Shown here: positions 35,771 to 45,037 of the stretch, one piece after another
How positions within the stretch are numbered: the first letter of the stretch is position 1
Layout: each line of letters opens with the position of its first letter
From: an uncultured Bacteroidales bacterium
GTDB taxonomy: Bacteria; Bacteroidota; Bacteroidia; Bacteroidales; P3
Direction of reading: 5' to 3'
DNA length: 61,589 bases
Assembly (NCBI GenBank): GCA_900314725.1
Contig: OMWJ01000010.1
Span: 1-61,589, forward strand
Made by a program: the position numbers and the translations under genes
Notes under the pieces: model-generated
The model's database searches: none
What the model was told of the DNA's origin: nothing
What the model saw: only the letters and a program-made list of their open reading frames with translations

Positions 35771-38656
35771 CTACATATTAATACTAAACAAAAAACTTGC
35801 GAACAATTCCTCTGTTTCTCTTTGATAACCTACTCTTACTCCTAAATCTAATGGTATCGTTATCCTAAATATATTTGCTTTCATCATAATATCAGCTCCA
35901 AATGAACGGAAAATCTTTTTATCGTACATTCCTATATTATAAAATGGGGTAGTTGTTACTCTTTTAATATAAAGTATATGCTTTATTCCGTTATCTGGAT
36001 AGATTAGTGGTAAAGCATACATTGCTAACAAACCGTAATACTCCTTAGGATACATACTATATAATCCTCTTACAAAGTTAATTTCGTTAGGAAAATAATA
36101 AACTTCTGGAGTATTGTATTGTAAACAAGCCGTCAGAGACAAAGAATGGTTTCTAAAAAATCCGGGAAAAAATACTTGGGAAGAAAAAGCTAATACATGA
36201 GCTTTATCAGAAGTCAGTGTTTTTAAATACTTTGCCTTAGTTATATGTCCCCAACGTGGATATAAATCGTTTAGTGCTTTTTCTGAAAAGTTAGAAGCAG
36301 TTATGGAATAACCAATAGAGTTAAAAAGTGTAATAGGTGCTTTGTCGTCATCATTAAAAATATCTGTTAAGGAATAATGAACTCCTAAGGATATGTTATT
36401 ATAAAAATTTCTATTAGTCCAAGTAAATGGTAGTGTAAGATTCCAAACTATAGACAATTCATCAAAGTTTAGATATTGAACAGCATTAGAATCCAAATCT
36501 TTTCGTACATCTCTTGGCTTAAAATTCAGATTTGCATCAATTTTAGGATAAAGTCCCGTATATGTATAATGAAGATAAAACAGATTCTTCTCGTGCAGAT
36601 TATAATTAAAGCCTGCTGTTAATACAGATGTTGAGAGAAGATTTTGAGACATAACACTTATTCCTAATCCAAGTTCCTGTGCTTCCACTTTCACAAACAA
36701 AGGAGCCCAAGAATGGAAGTTAAAACTATGTAAAAACTTGTTATATTTCCTTACTCCAAAAGTTGTATCCTTATCAAACATAGACTGTTGTAGAATAAAA
36801 TTCTCCTGCTTTTGATTGTTTATTGTTGTACTCAACAAAGGAGAAGTTTCGTTTAAGTCCCAAGCTTTTGATGTATAAGGCAAAGAAATTATATCATAAC
36901 CATTAGCAGTGTATGTGCTGACAACTATTGTTGAATCATAAATAAAATAGCTGTCTATTCCATATCTTTCACTTGTATGTATTTGAACATCGTTGGTATT
37001 ATCTATATCAAAACTTAAAAGCTGATATCTATTTCTAACATCTTTAATAAAATAAAGCCTATTGTTAAATACTTTTAGCTTCGTTATATCGTCATACGAT
37101 GGACTTGTTATCTCTTCAAATTCTTCTGTTATACGGTGGTATCTAAGTATCTGTTTGCCGCTTTGTGTTGTAGAGACAAGAAAAATATCACCGCTTGTTT
37201 GTTCCCAAGCAGGATAGGAAAACGAATAAGAATTTGAACAATACTTATTTTTTAAATATGATGATTGTATTTTTTCTTTAAATACACAATTTTTAAAAAA
37301 CTTAGCATCAGGTGCTATTATGGACAGGTTTTGTTTATCAACAGAATCTGTTTCTATTGCCGCCATAACAGAGTCCAATGGAAAATAAATAGGATTAAAC
37401 AAAACAGCATCTGAGGTTACTCTTCTGTATTTATCTTTCCTTAAATCATATTCAATAATATCAGAATGGCTTTCTTCTTGCCAACGAACATTAGGCGAAT
37501 ACTGTGCATATAGAATACAGGAGTCTTTATAATCAAAATAAGAGTTTTCCAAATAAGGTAGTTTCAAAAGTTTCTCTTCTTTTGAAGGTGTTATTTTTAC
37601 TAATTGCTGTGGTTCGTAGTTAGAAGTCTTTAGTGCAAGTATTGTAGTATCGTCTATCTGCACCGGGTTCTTGTAATTAGAATAATATTCTTTATCTTTA
37701 TTCCATTTAAATGCAGAATCCTGTCGTGGAAGAAAGTCTTTGTCTTGTCTGTCCCACTCTTCTTGCATAAAAGAAACTGTTTCATTATAAAGGTTATCAA
37801 AATTAAACTTCACATTCTTTATTGCTGTCTGTCCAAAAGAATGAAGTTTTATCCAATTCTTACCGATATCATTCAAACAATGCCCCCAAATATCTTTACC
37901 ATACTTTTCTCTTGCCACGGAAACCATAAAATAACCTAAGTTATATTCGTTCAAGACAAAGTCTTTCATACTACCAAGCAACATCTTATCGGTTGAATAG
38001 TTTCTGTTGCTTTGTACTAAAGACTTAAAATACATATTATATTCTGGACTTTGTCCTCTTCCTGTCGGGGCGAGAGATGTTTCTGCAACAACTGCATCTC
38101 CTTCCATAAACCAATAAGGAATCCAGACTCCACATACTGCTCCAAGTATATGTTCTCCAAATATCTTACCAAGAAATTTTGTCAAACCAACATCCATTGC
38201 TTGCATCTGAGCAGAATGACGGTATTCGTGTATCGCTAATTGCCAAAGAAAAGGATAAGCATAGTTATCCATTGAAGGAGAAGACCAAAACTCCATTCTT
38301 TTTGGAGCCCAAACGGCAAGTCCATTGCTTTTTGCAGAGGAAGGATGTAAAAGAATAGGAACATTTGGAGCAAAGGTTAGCAAACTATTAGAAACATTTG
38401 GCAAAAGAGTGTCAAGTATTCGTGCTAATTCTTGTGCCTGAGGTTCATAATAGTTTGGAAAAACAATCTGAAAATCTTTTGTTTTGATTTGACTATATTT
38501 TATTTCAGTATGATTATTCCCACTTACTGCGTATTGCGAAAACGATTTAAAAGAGAAAAACAAACAAAACAACAAAAGTATTAAGGTCTTCAAGGATAAA
38601 ATACCTTTTAATAACCTTAATACTTTTGAAAGATTTATTTGTTTAGTGTTTATCAC
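35771..38656 (-). CDS. Exported 961-residue protein: HExxH peptidase-like domain, propeller-like middle and C-terminal barrel-like region
   Basis: The N-terminus has a hydrophobic signal (about 20-40, ending KSFSQ). HEYRH at 143-147, in QLAIHEYRHSAQMQA, fits a zincin-type HExxH site, with VEAQ/VAET acidic residues downstream as possible third ligands. Residues about 330-620 contain repeated beta motifs reminiscent of TolB/WD40-like propellers, for example EEITSPSYDDITKLKVFNNR. The last ~300 residues look like outer-membrane strands (NLHEKNLFYLHYTYTGLYPK) and end in an SFLFSINM-type strand. It begins with GTG overlapping the pepD stop as TAGTG, implying translational coupling. The substrate is unknown. 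Confidence 0.75.
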   Translation of the reverse strand: MINTKQINLSKVLRLLKGILSLKTLILLLFCLFFSFKSFSQYAVSGNNHTEIKYSQIKTKDFQIVFPNYYEPQAQELARILDTLLPNVSNSLLTFAPNVPILLHPSSAKSNGLAVWAPKRMEFWSSPSMDNYAYPFLWQLAIHEYRHSAQMQAMDVGLTKFLGKIFGEHILGAVCGVWIPYWFMEGDAVVAETSLAPTGRGQSPEYNMYFKSLVQSNRNYSTDKMLLGSMKDFVLNEYNLGYFMVSVAREKYGKDIWGHCLNDIGKNWIKLHSFGQTAIKNVKFNFDNLYNETVSFMQEEWDRQDKDFLPRQDSAFKWNKDKEYYSNYKNPVQIDDTTILALKTSNYEPQQLVKITPSKEEKLLKLPYLENSYFDYKDSCILYAQYSPNVRWQEESHSDIIEYDLRKDKYRRVTSDAVLFNPIYFPLDSVMAAIETDSVDKQNLSIIAPDAKFFKNCVFKEKIQSSYLKNKYCSNSYSFSYPAWEQTSGDIFLVSTTQSGKQILRYHRITEEFEEITSPSYDDITKLKVFNNRLYFIKDVRNRYQLLSFDIDNTNDVQIHTSERYGIDSYFIYDSTIVVSTYTANGYDIISLPYTSKAWDLNETSPLLSTTINNQKQENFILQQSMFDKDTTFGVRKYNKFLHSFNFHSWAPLFVKVEAQELGLGISVMSQNLLSTSVLTAGFNYNLHEKNLFYLHYTYTGLYPKIDANLNFKPRDVRKDLDSNAVQYLNFDELSIVWNLTLPFTWTNRNFYNNISLGVHYSLTDIFNDDDKAPITLFNSIGYSITASNFSEKALNDLYPRWGHITKAKYLKTLTSDKAHVLAFSSQVFFPGFFRNHSLSLTACLQYNTPEVYYFPNEINFVRGLYSMYPKEYYGLLAMYALPLIYPDNGIKHILYIKRVTTTPFYNIGMYDKKIFRSFGADIMMKANIFRITIPLDLGVRVGYQRETEELFASFLFSINM

Positions 38657-40110
38657 TATTTCAAAGGTATGTTTTTAATTGTTTCAACCAAGAATTTATA
38701 GAATAAACCAACAGACTTAATATTTACTCTTTCATCTGGTGAGTGTGGATGTTCTATTGTTGGTCCAAAGGAAATCATATCCCAATTTTTGTATAAGCCT
38801 CCCATTACTCCACATTCCAAACCTGCGTGAATAGCCATAACTTTTGCTTCCTTATTGAATAGTTTTTGATATAATTCACGCATTTCTTTCAATATAGCAG
38901 AGTCCATATTTGGTTTCCATCCAGGATATTCTCCAGAGAATGTTATTTCATCGCCTGCTAAATCAACAACGCTCTTCATCATCATAGCAAAATCTTTCTT
39001 TTCACTATCTACAGAAGAACGTATTAGACAACAAATAGTAACAACTCCATCTTCGCTCTTAACAATAGCAAGATTAGAAGAAGTTTCTACAAGATTCTCC
39101 ATGCTATCACTCATTCTGTATATACCGTTAGGAAGAGCATAGATTGTGTTTATTACTTTCTTTGAACAACAATCTTTCATCATATTTACAGGATTAGATG
39201 TTGGTTCAAGAGTAATAGTGAATTCTTTTTCTGTTTCTGCTAATTCATTCTTGATTTCTTTGTAAAGTTTTTCTACAATTTCTTTTGCCTTTGCAACATT
39301 ACCTGTAGGTATTGCAACAACAGCCATTGCATCTCTTGGAATAGCATTACGCATATTTCCTCCCTCAACTTCACAAAGTCTAACGTCCAATTCTTCTAAA
39401 GCTTTTAGTATTCTAAACAGGCTTTTGTTAGCGTTTCCTCTTTGAAGTATAATATCCATTCCAGAGTGTCCTCCTTTGAATCCTTTGACAGCAAGAACAA
39501 AGCTTGTTCTACCAGCTTCCAATGGTTCAACTCCATATTTTAGTTTTATTGTTGCATCTACTCCTCCTGCACAACCAACATATAACTCTCCTTCTGTTTC
39601 AGAGTCAAGATTAAGAAGAATATCTCCATCCAATTCTCCTAATTCCAAACCGAAAGCTCCTGTCATTCCTGTTTCTTCATCTATTGTAAGAAGTGCTTCC
39701 AATGGTCCATGTTGTAGATTTTCATCTGTCATAATCGCCAATGCTGCAGATGCACCTATACCATTGTCTGCTCCAAGTGTAGTTCCTTTTGCTCTAACCC
39801 AGTCTCCATCTATCCATGGTTGAATAGGGTCTTTTACAAAATCATGATTTACATCACTATTCTTTTGAGGAACCATGTCAATGTGAGCTTGAAGTATTAC
39901 ACCTTTTCTATTTTCCATTCCTGGAGTAGCAGGCTTTTTCAAAATAACATTTCCTATCTTATCTATTGTGCAAGACAAATTGTGTTGCTTTGCATACTCA
40001 ACAATAGCATTTCTTACTTTTTCCTCATGTTTAGAAGGGCGAGGATTAGCACATAGCATATCAAAGTTTTCCCAAACCTGTTTAGGTTCCAAATTTCTTA
40101 TTTCACTCAT
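38656..40110 (-). CDS. pepD: Aminoacyl-histidine dipeptidase (cytosol non-specific dipeptidase), M20 family
   Basis: This di-zinc peptidase cleaves dipeptides such as Xaa-His in the cytosol. Motifs of M20C peptidases are all visible in 484 residues: LQAHIDMVPQ (zinc His), GADNGIGASAALAI (bridging Asp), LTIDEETGMTGAFGL (catalytic Glu), LLNLDSETEGEL, AIHAGLECGVMGGL and FGPTIEHPHSPDERV (final zinc His). The stop codon overlaps the GTG start of the downstream exported peptidase-like gene. The upstream ispE gene is 17 bp away, so all three may be cotranscribed. Confidence 0.95.
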   Translation of the reverse strand: MSEIRNLEPKQVWENFDMLCANPRPSKHEEKVRNAIVEYAKQHNLSCTIDKIGNVILKKPATPGMENRKGVILQAHIDMVPQKNSDVNHDFVKDPIQPWIDGDWVRAKGTTLGADNGIGASAALAIMTDENLQHGPLEALLTIDEETGMTGAFGLELGELDGDILLNLDSETEGELYVGCAGGVDATIKLKYGVEPLEAGRTSFVLAVKGFKGGHSGMDIILQRGNANKSLFRILKALEELDVRLCEVEGGNMRNAIPRDAMAVVAIPTGNVAKAKEIVEKLYKEIKNELAETEKEFTITLEPTSNPVNMMKDCCSKKVINTIYALPNGIYRMSDSMENLVETSSNLAIVKSEDGVVTICCLIRSSVDSEKKDFAMMMKSVVDLAGDEITFSGEYPGWKPNMDSAILKEMRELYQKLFNKEAKVMAIHAGLECGVMGGLYKNWDMISFGPTIEHPHSPDERVNIKSVGLFYKFLVETIKNIPLK

Positions 40111-40127
40111 AGTATTTATATTTTTTG

Positions 40128-40964
40128 TTATTTTAATTTCTCTTGATAAATAAACGTATTAGTATCTTGTTTTATTTTTTTTAAATCTACTTCATTTTCA
40201 AAAATTCCAAACACCGTTGCTCCACTACCAGACATTTGAGAATATATTGCTCCATTGTCATATAGCATTGCTTTAGTTTCTTTAAGTATTGGATATTTTT
40301 CAAATAAAGAATCTTCAAAATCGTTTCTAAGATAATCTTTCCAATTGTGTATATCTTTCTCTGATAATTCCCTTAAATTGAAATTAGATTTGGATATATG
40401 AACATTCTGATAAGCCTCCTTAGTTGAAATATTCAGATTAGGCTTTACTAAGACTATATAATAGCCTTTCAATGATAAATCTATATCTTGCATTTTTTCT
40501 CCTCTACCATAAACAAACTTAGGTTTGTTTTCCAAGAAAAAGAAATTATCACTTCCCAACAAGGAAGCATAATAATAGAGTTGTTCTTCTGAAAGACGAA
40601 GGTCAAACATAAAATCGGTTAGCTTTAATGCAAAAGTTCCATCACTACTTCCCCCTCCTAAGCCTGCAAAACAAGGAATGCCTTTGTCTAAATGAATCTT
40701 TACATCTTTTATCTTTGGAAAATCTTTTCTAAGCAAGTGATATGCTTTTAAGACACTATTGCTTTCATCTTTGGATACAAAGTTTTCCTCTACACCAATC
40801 CCAGAAAGCGAAAACTCAGTCTTTGACTTATCATTTATTCTCATCTCCAACGCATCACAAAGACCAAGCGGATAAAACACAGATTCCAAATTATGAAAAC
40901 CATCGTCTCTTTTTCCAGTAATAAAAAGTCCAATATTTATCTTGCAATTAGGAAAGAATATCAT
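40128..40964 (-). CDS. ispE: 4-diphosphocytidyl-2-C-methyl-D-erythritol kinase IspE
   Basis: This GHMP kinase phosphorylates CDP-methylerythritol in the MEP route to isoprenoids. It has the N-terminal NCKINIGLFITGKRDDGFHN (substrate-binding Lys, His), the ATP loop IPCFAGLGGGSSDGTFAL (about 97-113) and the C-terminal SQMSGSGATVFGIFE. The 278-residue length is typical. It heads a run with pepD and the exported peptidase-like gene. Confidence 0.95.
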   Translation of the reverse strand: MIFFPNCKINIGLFITGKRDDGFHNLESVFYPLGLCDALEMRINDKSKTEFSLSGIGVEENFVSKDESNSVLKAYHLLRKDFPKIKDVKIHLDKGIPCFAGLGGGSSDGTFALKLTDFMFDLRLSEEQLYYYASLLGSDNFFFLENKPKFVYGRGEKMQDIDLSLKGYYIVLVKPNLNISTKEAYQNVHISKSNFNLRELSEKDIHNWKDYLRNDFEDSLFEKYPILKETKAMLYDNGAIYSQMSGSGATVFGIFENEVDLKKIKQDTNTFIYQEKLK

Positions 40965-40990
40965 AATAAACTAAGAAAGTTTTATTTTTG

Positions 40991-41021
40991 CAAAGGTAAA
41001 AAGATTTTTCTTTTCCACCAA
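40991..41021 (-). promoter_or_regulatory. Promoter of ispE
   Basis: On the minus strand TACCTTTG (40998-40991) fits TAnnTTTG. TTGG (41021-41018) lies 19 bp upstream. The ATG at 40964 is 26 bp downstream. Confidence 0.6.
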
Positions 41022-41112
41022 ATTATTTACAAATTAAGGTTATTTTTTCTAAACACAACAAAGATTACCAATCTAAATACTTTACTTTTTTCTCTAAACT
41101 AATTATTTTCAT

Positions 41113-41120
41113 TAATTTTG
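41113..41120 (+). promoter_or_regulatory. -7 element almost abutting the uvrD-type start codon
   Basis: TAATTTTG ends only 4 bp before the ATG at 41125. With the normal distance from this box to the start point, transcription would begin at or next to the ATG, giving a leaderless or nearly leaderless mRNA. Confidence 0.5.
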
Positions 41121-41124
41121 CAGT

Positions 41125-43488
41125 ATGATTTTAGATGATTTAAATACAGAACAAAGAAATGCTGTTACTCAAACAGAAGGTCCTACAATGATTATTGCAG
41201 GAGCTGGAAGTGGGAAAACACGCACTCTTACTTATAGAATAGCTTATCTTATGCAACAAGGAGTTTCTCCTTATAATATAATGGCTCTTACATTTACCAA
41301 TAAAGCTGCAAGAGAAATGCAAGAAAGAATTGTTCAACTTGTTGGCGTTAATGCTAAAGGGTTATTAATGGGTACATTTCACAGTATCTTTGCAAAAATA
41401 CTTAGAATAGATGGAGAAAGAATAGGTTATTCAAGAAACTTTACCATATACGATGATGATGACAGCAAAAAACTTATTGTTGATATTGTAAAATCACTAA
41501 ATTTAGACGACAAAAACTACAAAAAAGGACGAATACTTTCTCGTATTTCAAATGCGAAATGCGCCCTCTTTTCTCCAGAAGACTATGCTAAAAGAGGAGA
41601 TCTCATTGCCTTAGATGAACAACAACACATTCCTCTGTTATATAAAGTTTATGATATATATCAAAGACGACTACGACAAGCAATGGCTATGGACTTTGAT
41701 GACATATTGTTTAATATGAATGTACTTTTGAGAGACTGTCCTGATGTAAAAGAGAAATATCAGAAGCGCTTCCAATATATTCTTGTAGATGAGTATCAAG
41801 ACACAAACTATTCTCAATATCTTATAATAAAAAAACTTGCAGAATACTACAAAAACATCTGCGTTGTTGGAGACGATGCTCAAAGTATATACTCTTTTCG
41901 CGGAGCTTCCATCAGCAATATTTTGAATTTCAACAAAGATTATCCAAATGCAAGAACCTTTAAGTTAGAACAGAATTATCGTTCTACAAAAAATATCATC
42001 AATGCAGCGAATTCTGTCATTGCTAAAAATGAAAGACAAATCAAAAAAACTATATGGACTAACAACAAAGAAGGAGACTTTGTTCATTTTCGTACCTTAT
42101 CTTCAGACAGAGAAGAAGCCTCTTGGATTTCAGACAAAATAAAAGAACTCTTAGACACAGGAGAAAAAGGCGGAGAAGTAGCTATATTATATCGTACTAA
42201 TTCACAATCACGTTCATTTGAAGACTCTTTAAGACTAAAAAACATACCTTATATTATATATGGGGGCACTTCTTTTTACTCTCGTAAAGAAATAAAAGAT
42301 GCTATAGCTTATCTACGTTTAGTAGTTAATAATGACGATGATGAAGCTTTTGAAAGAATCATCAACTATCCAGCAAGAGGAATAGGACAAACAACAATGG
42401 ATAAGTTGAAAATAGCAAGAGAAACTTTAGGAATATCTCTATATAAGGTAGCATTTACTTTATCCTATGACAATCCTTTTAATATCAATACTAAAGCAAT
42501 CAATACTCTAAGGGATTTCTGCACTATGATACAATCTTTTTCGCTAAGGGTGGAAAAAGATGACGCTTTCACCTTAGGAGAAGAAATAATAAAACGCTCT
42601 GGACTTAGAACGACTCTCGCAACATTAAGAGAATTAGAAGACAAAGACAGGTTAGAGAACTTGGATGAGTTCATTTCCAGCTTGCAATCCTTTGTTGAAA
42701 ACAATGAAGAAAATATTATTGATGCCTTAACAGGAGAAGAAATAGATATTACAAACAAGACCTTAGATGTATTCTTGCAACAAATATCTCTTATGACTTC
42801 AACAGACACTCAAGAGGAGGAAGATAACTCACAGGTAAAACTCATGACCATACATGCAGCCAAAGGTTTGGAATTCAATAATGTGTTTGTAGTTGGCTTA
42901 GAAGAAAATCTTTTTCCTTCAACTATGGCTTTTGCCACCAGAGACGATATTGAAGAGGAAAGACGCCTGTTTTATGTAGCAATAACACGAGCAAAAAAAA
43001 TACTTTATCTTACTTCTGCTAAGATGAGATACAGATATGGTGATGCTACATTCACAGAGCCTTCACGCTTTGTACAAGAGATAGATCCCAAATATCTTGT
43101 TTATGATAAACAGGAAGAAGAAAGCACTCTACCAAGGTTTGTTTTCAACAATAGAACTAAAGAAAAACCTATACTTTCTCTTAGACACAATGCTTTAACA
43201 GAAAAGAAACAAAAACCACAACTTAATCTCTCAAAACCATATTCTACTTTAGGAAATAAAACAAACTTAACCCCAAAATCTAAACACGCAATAGAAGACG
43301 GCGAATGGAGGTTAGCGGATATAGAAGAGGTAGAAAGCAATCTGACAGTTAAGCATTCAAAATTTGGTATCGGCATTGTTCTTTATACAGAGGTTGTTGC
43401 TGGAGACAAAAGAGCCAAAGTTGATTTCGGTTCTCAAGGAGAAAGAATGCTAATACTTAAGTTTGCTAAACTACAAGTAAGAAAATAG
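41125..43488 (+). CDS. UvrD/PcrA-type SF1 DNA helicase
   Basis: An ATP-dependent 3'-5' helicase for repair and removal of stalled complexes. The 787 residues show all SF1A motifs: LNTEQRNAV (Q motif), IIAGAGSGKTRTL (Walker A, about 23-35), LTFTNKAAREM (Ia), ILVDEYQDTN (motif II, Asp-Glu about 222-223), VGDDAQSIYSFRGA (III), QNYRST (IV), MTIHAAKGLEF (V) and EEERRLFYVAITRAKK (VI). The C-terminus has a Tudor-like tail, VKHSKFGIGIVL, which in PcrA/UvrD contacts RNA polymerase. Domain order matches PcrA/UvrD, not Rep or RecB. Confidence 0.93.
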   Translation: MILDDLNTEQRNAVTQTEGPTMIIAGAGSGKTRTLTYRIAYLMQQGVSPYNIMALTFTNKAAREMQERIVQLVGVNAKGLLMGTFHSIFAKILRIDGERIGYSRNFTIYDDDDSKKLIVDIVKSLNLDDKNYKKGRILSRISNAKCALFSPEDYAKRGDLIALDEQQHIPLLYKVYDIYQRRLRQAMAMDFDDILFNMNVLLRDCPDVKEKYQKRFQYILVDEYQDTNYSQYLIIKKLAEYYKNICVVGDDAQSIYSFRGASISNILNFNKDYPNARTFKLEQNYRSTKNIINAANSVIAKNERQIKKTIWTNNKEGDFVHFRTLSSDREEASWISDKIKELLDTGEKGGEVAILYRTNSQSRSFEDSLRLKNIPYIIYGGTSFYSRKEIKDAIAYLRLVVNNDDDEAFERIINYPARGIGQTTMDKLKIARETLGISLYKVAFTLSYDNPFNINTKAINTLRDFCTMIQSFSLRVEKDDAFTLGEEIIKRSGLRTTLATLRELEDKDRLENLDEFISSLQSFVENNEENIIDALTGEEIDITNKTLDVFLQQISLMTSTDTQEEEDNSQVKLMTIHAAKGLEFNNVFVVGLEENLFPSTMAFATRDDIEEERRLFYVAITRAKKILYLTSAKMRYRYGDATFTEPSRFVQEIDPKYLVYDKQEEESTLPRFVFNNRTKEKPILSLRHNALTEKKQKPQLNLSKPYSTLGNKTNLTPKSKHAIEDGEWRLADIEEVESNLTVKHSKFGIGIVLYTEVVAGDKRAKVDFGSQGERMLILKFAKLQVRK

Positions 43489-43493
43489 GGATA

Positions 43494-43844
43494 CTATCCT
43501 TCTAATTCTACTGAAACATAATCCATTTTTCCACCAACAGGAGGATTAAGTTTCTTTACTTCTACTTTTACACTTTCTATTGCTGGAAATTGTAGTTTAA
43601 CTTCATTGATTATCCTTCGTGCAATATGCTCTAACAGGTGAGAAGACTTGCTCATCTCTTGTTTTATCACTTGATAGACTTTAGAATAATCAACAGTGTC
43701 TTCTACGTTATCTGTTTGTTCTGCTTTAAGGCTTGAAGTTTCAAATGAAATATCAACAGAGAAATGCGTTCCTATCTGTCTTTCTTCTTCAAAACAGCCA
43801 TGGAAAGCATAAAACTCCATATTCTTAATTGTTATTTTGCTCAT
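43494..43844 (-). CDS. folB: Dihydroneopterin aldolase FolB
   Basis: It converts dihydroneopterin to 6-hydroxymethyl-dihydropterin in folate synthesis. The 116-residue protein shows ITIKNMEFYAFHGCFEEERQ (the start of the T-fold with catalytic Glu), the substrate site DTVDYSKVY and SHLLEHIARRI, and a C-terminal VEVKKLNPPVGGKMDYVSVE. It converges with the helicase gene 6 bp away. A -7 box (43868-43875) lies 23 bp upstream. Confidence 0.93.
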   Translation of the reverse strand: MSKITIKNMEFYAFHGCFEEERQIGTHFSVDISFETSSLKAEQTDNVEDTVDYSKVYQVIKQEMSKSSHLLEHIARRIINEVKLQFPAIESVKVEVKKLNPPVGGKMDYVSVELEG

Positions 43845-43867
43845 TTATTACGTGTTTATTTGATTTG

Positions 43868-43875
43868 CAAAGATA
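43868..43875 (-). promoter_or_regulatory. -7 element of folB
   Basis: On the minus strand TATCTTTG matches TAnnTTTG, 23 bp before the folB ATG. The -33 position falls within the terminator and end of the upstream TPR gene and has no good match. Confidence 0.45.
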
Positions 43876-43880
43876 AGAAA

Positions 43881-43906
43881 AAAAGGAGGAATTAATTTCC
43901 TCCTTT
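43881..43906 (-). terminator. Terminator hairpin overlapping the TPR gene stop codon
   Basis: AAAGGAGGAA (43882-43891) pairs with TTCCTCCTTT (43897-43906) across a 5-nt loop. On the minus strand the stem is followed by a T run (43881-43877). The TAA stop at 43892-43894 lies in the loop. Confidence 0.75.
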
Positions 43907-44920
43907 AAGTTTCTTTATCAACTCCATATCTGCTTGAGCACCTTTCAAGTCTTTCAACTCTTTTTTGCTCGCTCCTCTTCTTTGAAGTGCCTGTATTTTA
44001 ACATTCTTAGAAGTTTTTTCATCATTGATAACCTTATCCATATCGGCAATAGTTTCTTTGTATTTCTTTAACTTAAAGTAAGCATTACCTCTTTGATAGA
44101 TTATGTTTATATCATTAGGATTTAAGGCTAAATAAGAATCATAATCTTTTACAGCAGCATCAAATTTTCCTAACTGACCGTTGATTGTAGCACGATACTG
44201 ATAAAGTTTTGTTGTCTTAACGCCTAATTCCTCAGCCTTAGTGTAATCATTCAACGCATTTTGTAATCCTTCTGGTGTTTTCAATGAATAGTTTGCAAAT
44301 GCTCTGTCTTCATAGAAAGATGCTTCATTAGGATTTAGGTTGATAGCATTTGAATAATACACTATAGCATTTGGCCAATCTTGTTGAATAGCATATGCTG
44401 CTGCTATGTTTTTATGGATTTCAACATTAGAATTATCTATCTCAGACACTTTCTTCAAAGCATCAATATAATCAGAGTATTGTTTTAAACTCATATATGC
44501 ATTAGCTTTCTCTAAAAGGGCTTCCTTGTTTTGAGGATTGAACTGCAATAGCATATCAGCGTCCTTTATGGCTTGATTATACAGACCTTGTTTGTTGTAA
44601 GAAAAGGCTCTGAATAGGTATGCTTGTTGTAGGGCTTCCTTATCCTCAGGGTTGCTGTTGATAAATTGAGTCAAGTCACTGACAGCTCCAGCATAGTTGT
44701 TTGTTTGATACTCAGCAATTCCTTTATAGTAGTAAGCAAAATTCCAATTAGGCACTTCACTCATACATTGGTTGAAACTGCTAATCATTTCCTGCCAATT
44801 TTTGTTTGCGTTCAAATTGCTATAAGTGTCAATCCACTTGTTAAGGTTTTCTTCTTCACTTTGAGCAAAGGATGTTAGCCCTGCAAACATAAAAGCTAAC
44901 GTTAAAATCACTTTCTTCAT
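43892..44920 (-). CDS. Exported tetratricopeptide-repeat protein
   Basis: 342 residues with signal peptide MKKVILTLAFMFAGLTSFAQ. The rest is a string of about eight TPR-like helical hairpins, for example NFAYYYKGIAEYQTNNYAGA, YLFRAFSYNKQGLYNQAIKD, NAIVYYSNAINLNPNEASFY and YQRGNAYFKLKKYKETIADM. Such periplasmic TPR scaffolds mediate protein-protein contacts in envelope assembly; no partner is evident. It ends in a terminator hairpin. It appears to be a single-gene unit. Confidence 0.85.
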   Translation of the reverse strand: MKKVILTLAFMFAGLTSFAQSEEENLNKWIDTYSNLNANKNWQEMISSFNQCMSEVPNWNFAYYYKGIAEYQTNNYAGAVSDLTQFINSNPEDKEALQQAYLFRAFSYNKQGLYNQAIKDADMLLQFNPQNKEALLEKANAYMSLKQYSDYIDALKKVSEIDNSNVEIHKNIAAAYAIQQDWPNAIVYYSNAINLNPNEASFYEDRAFANYSLKTPEGLQNALNDYTKAEELGVKTTKLYQYRATINGQLGKFDAAVKDYDSYLALNPNDINIIYQRGNAYFKLKKYKETIADMDKVINDEKTSKNVKIQALQRRGASKKELKDLKGAQADMELIKKLKGGN

Positions 44921-45037
44921 ATCTTATTGAGTTTTTTTTGTTATTTCTACTTTATTGAATACTAAATATTGTGCCAAACTAACATAAAAGGAAACGGAAT
45001 TTCAAAAAAAATATTGTCTAAACATAATTTCTTTTGA

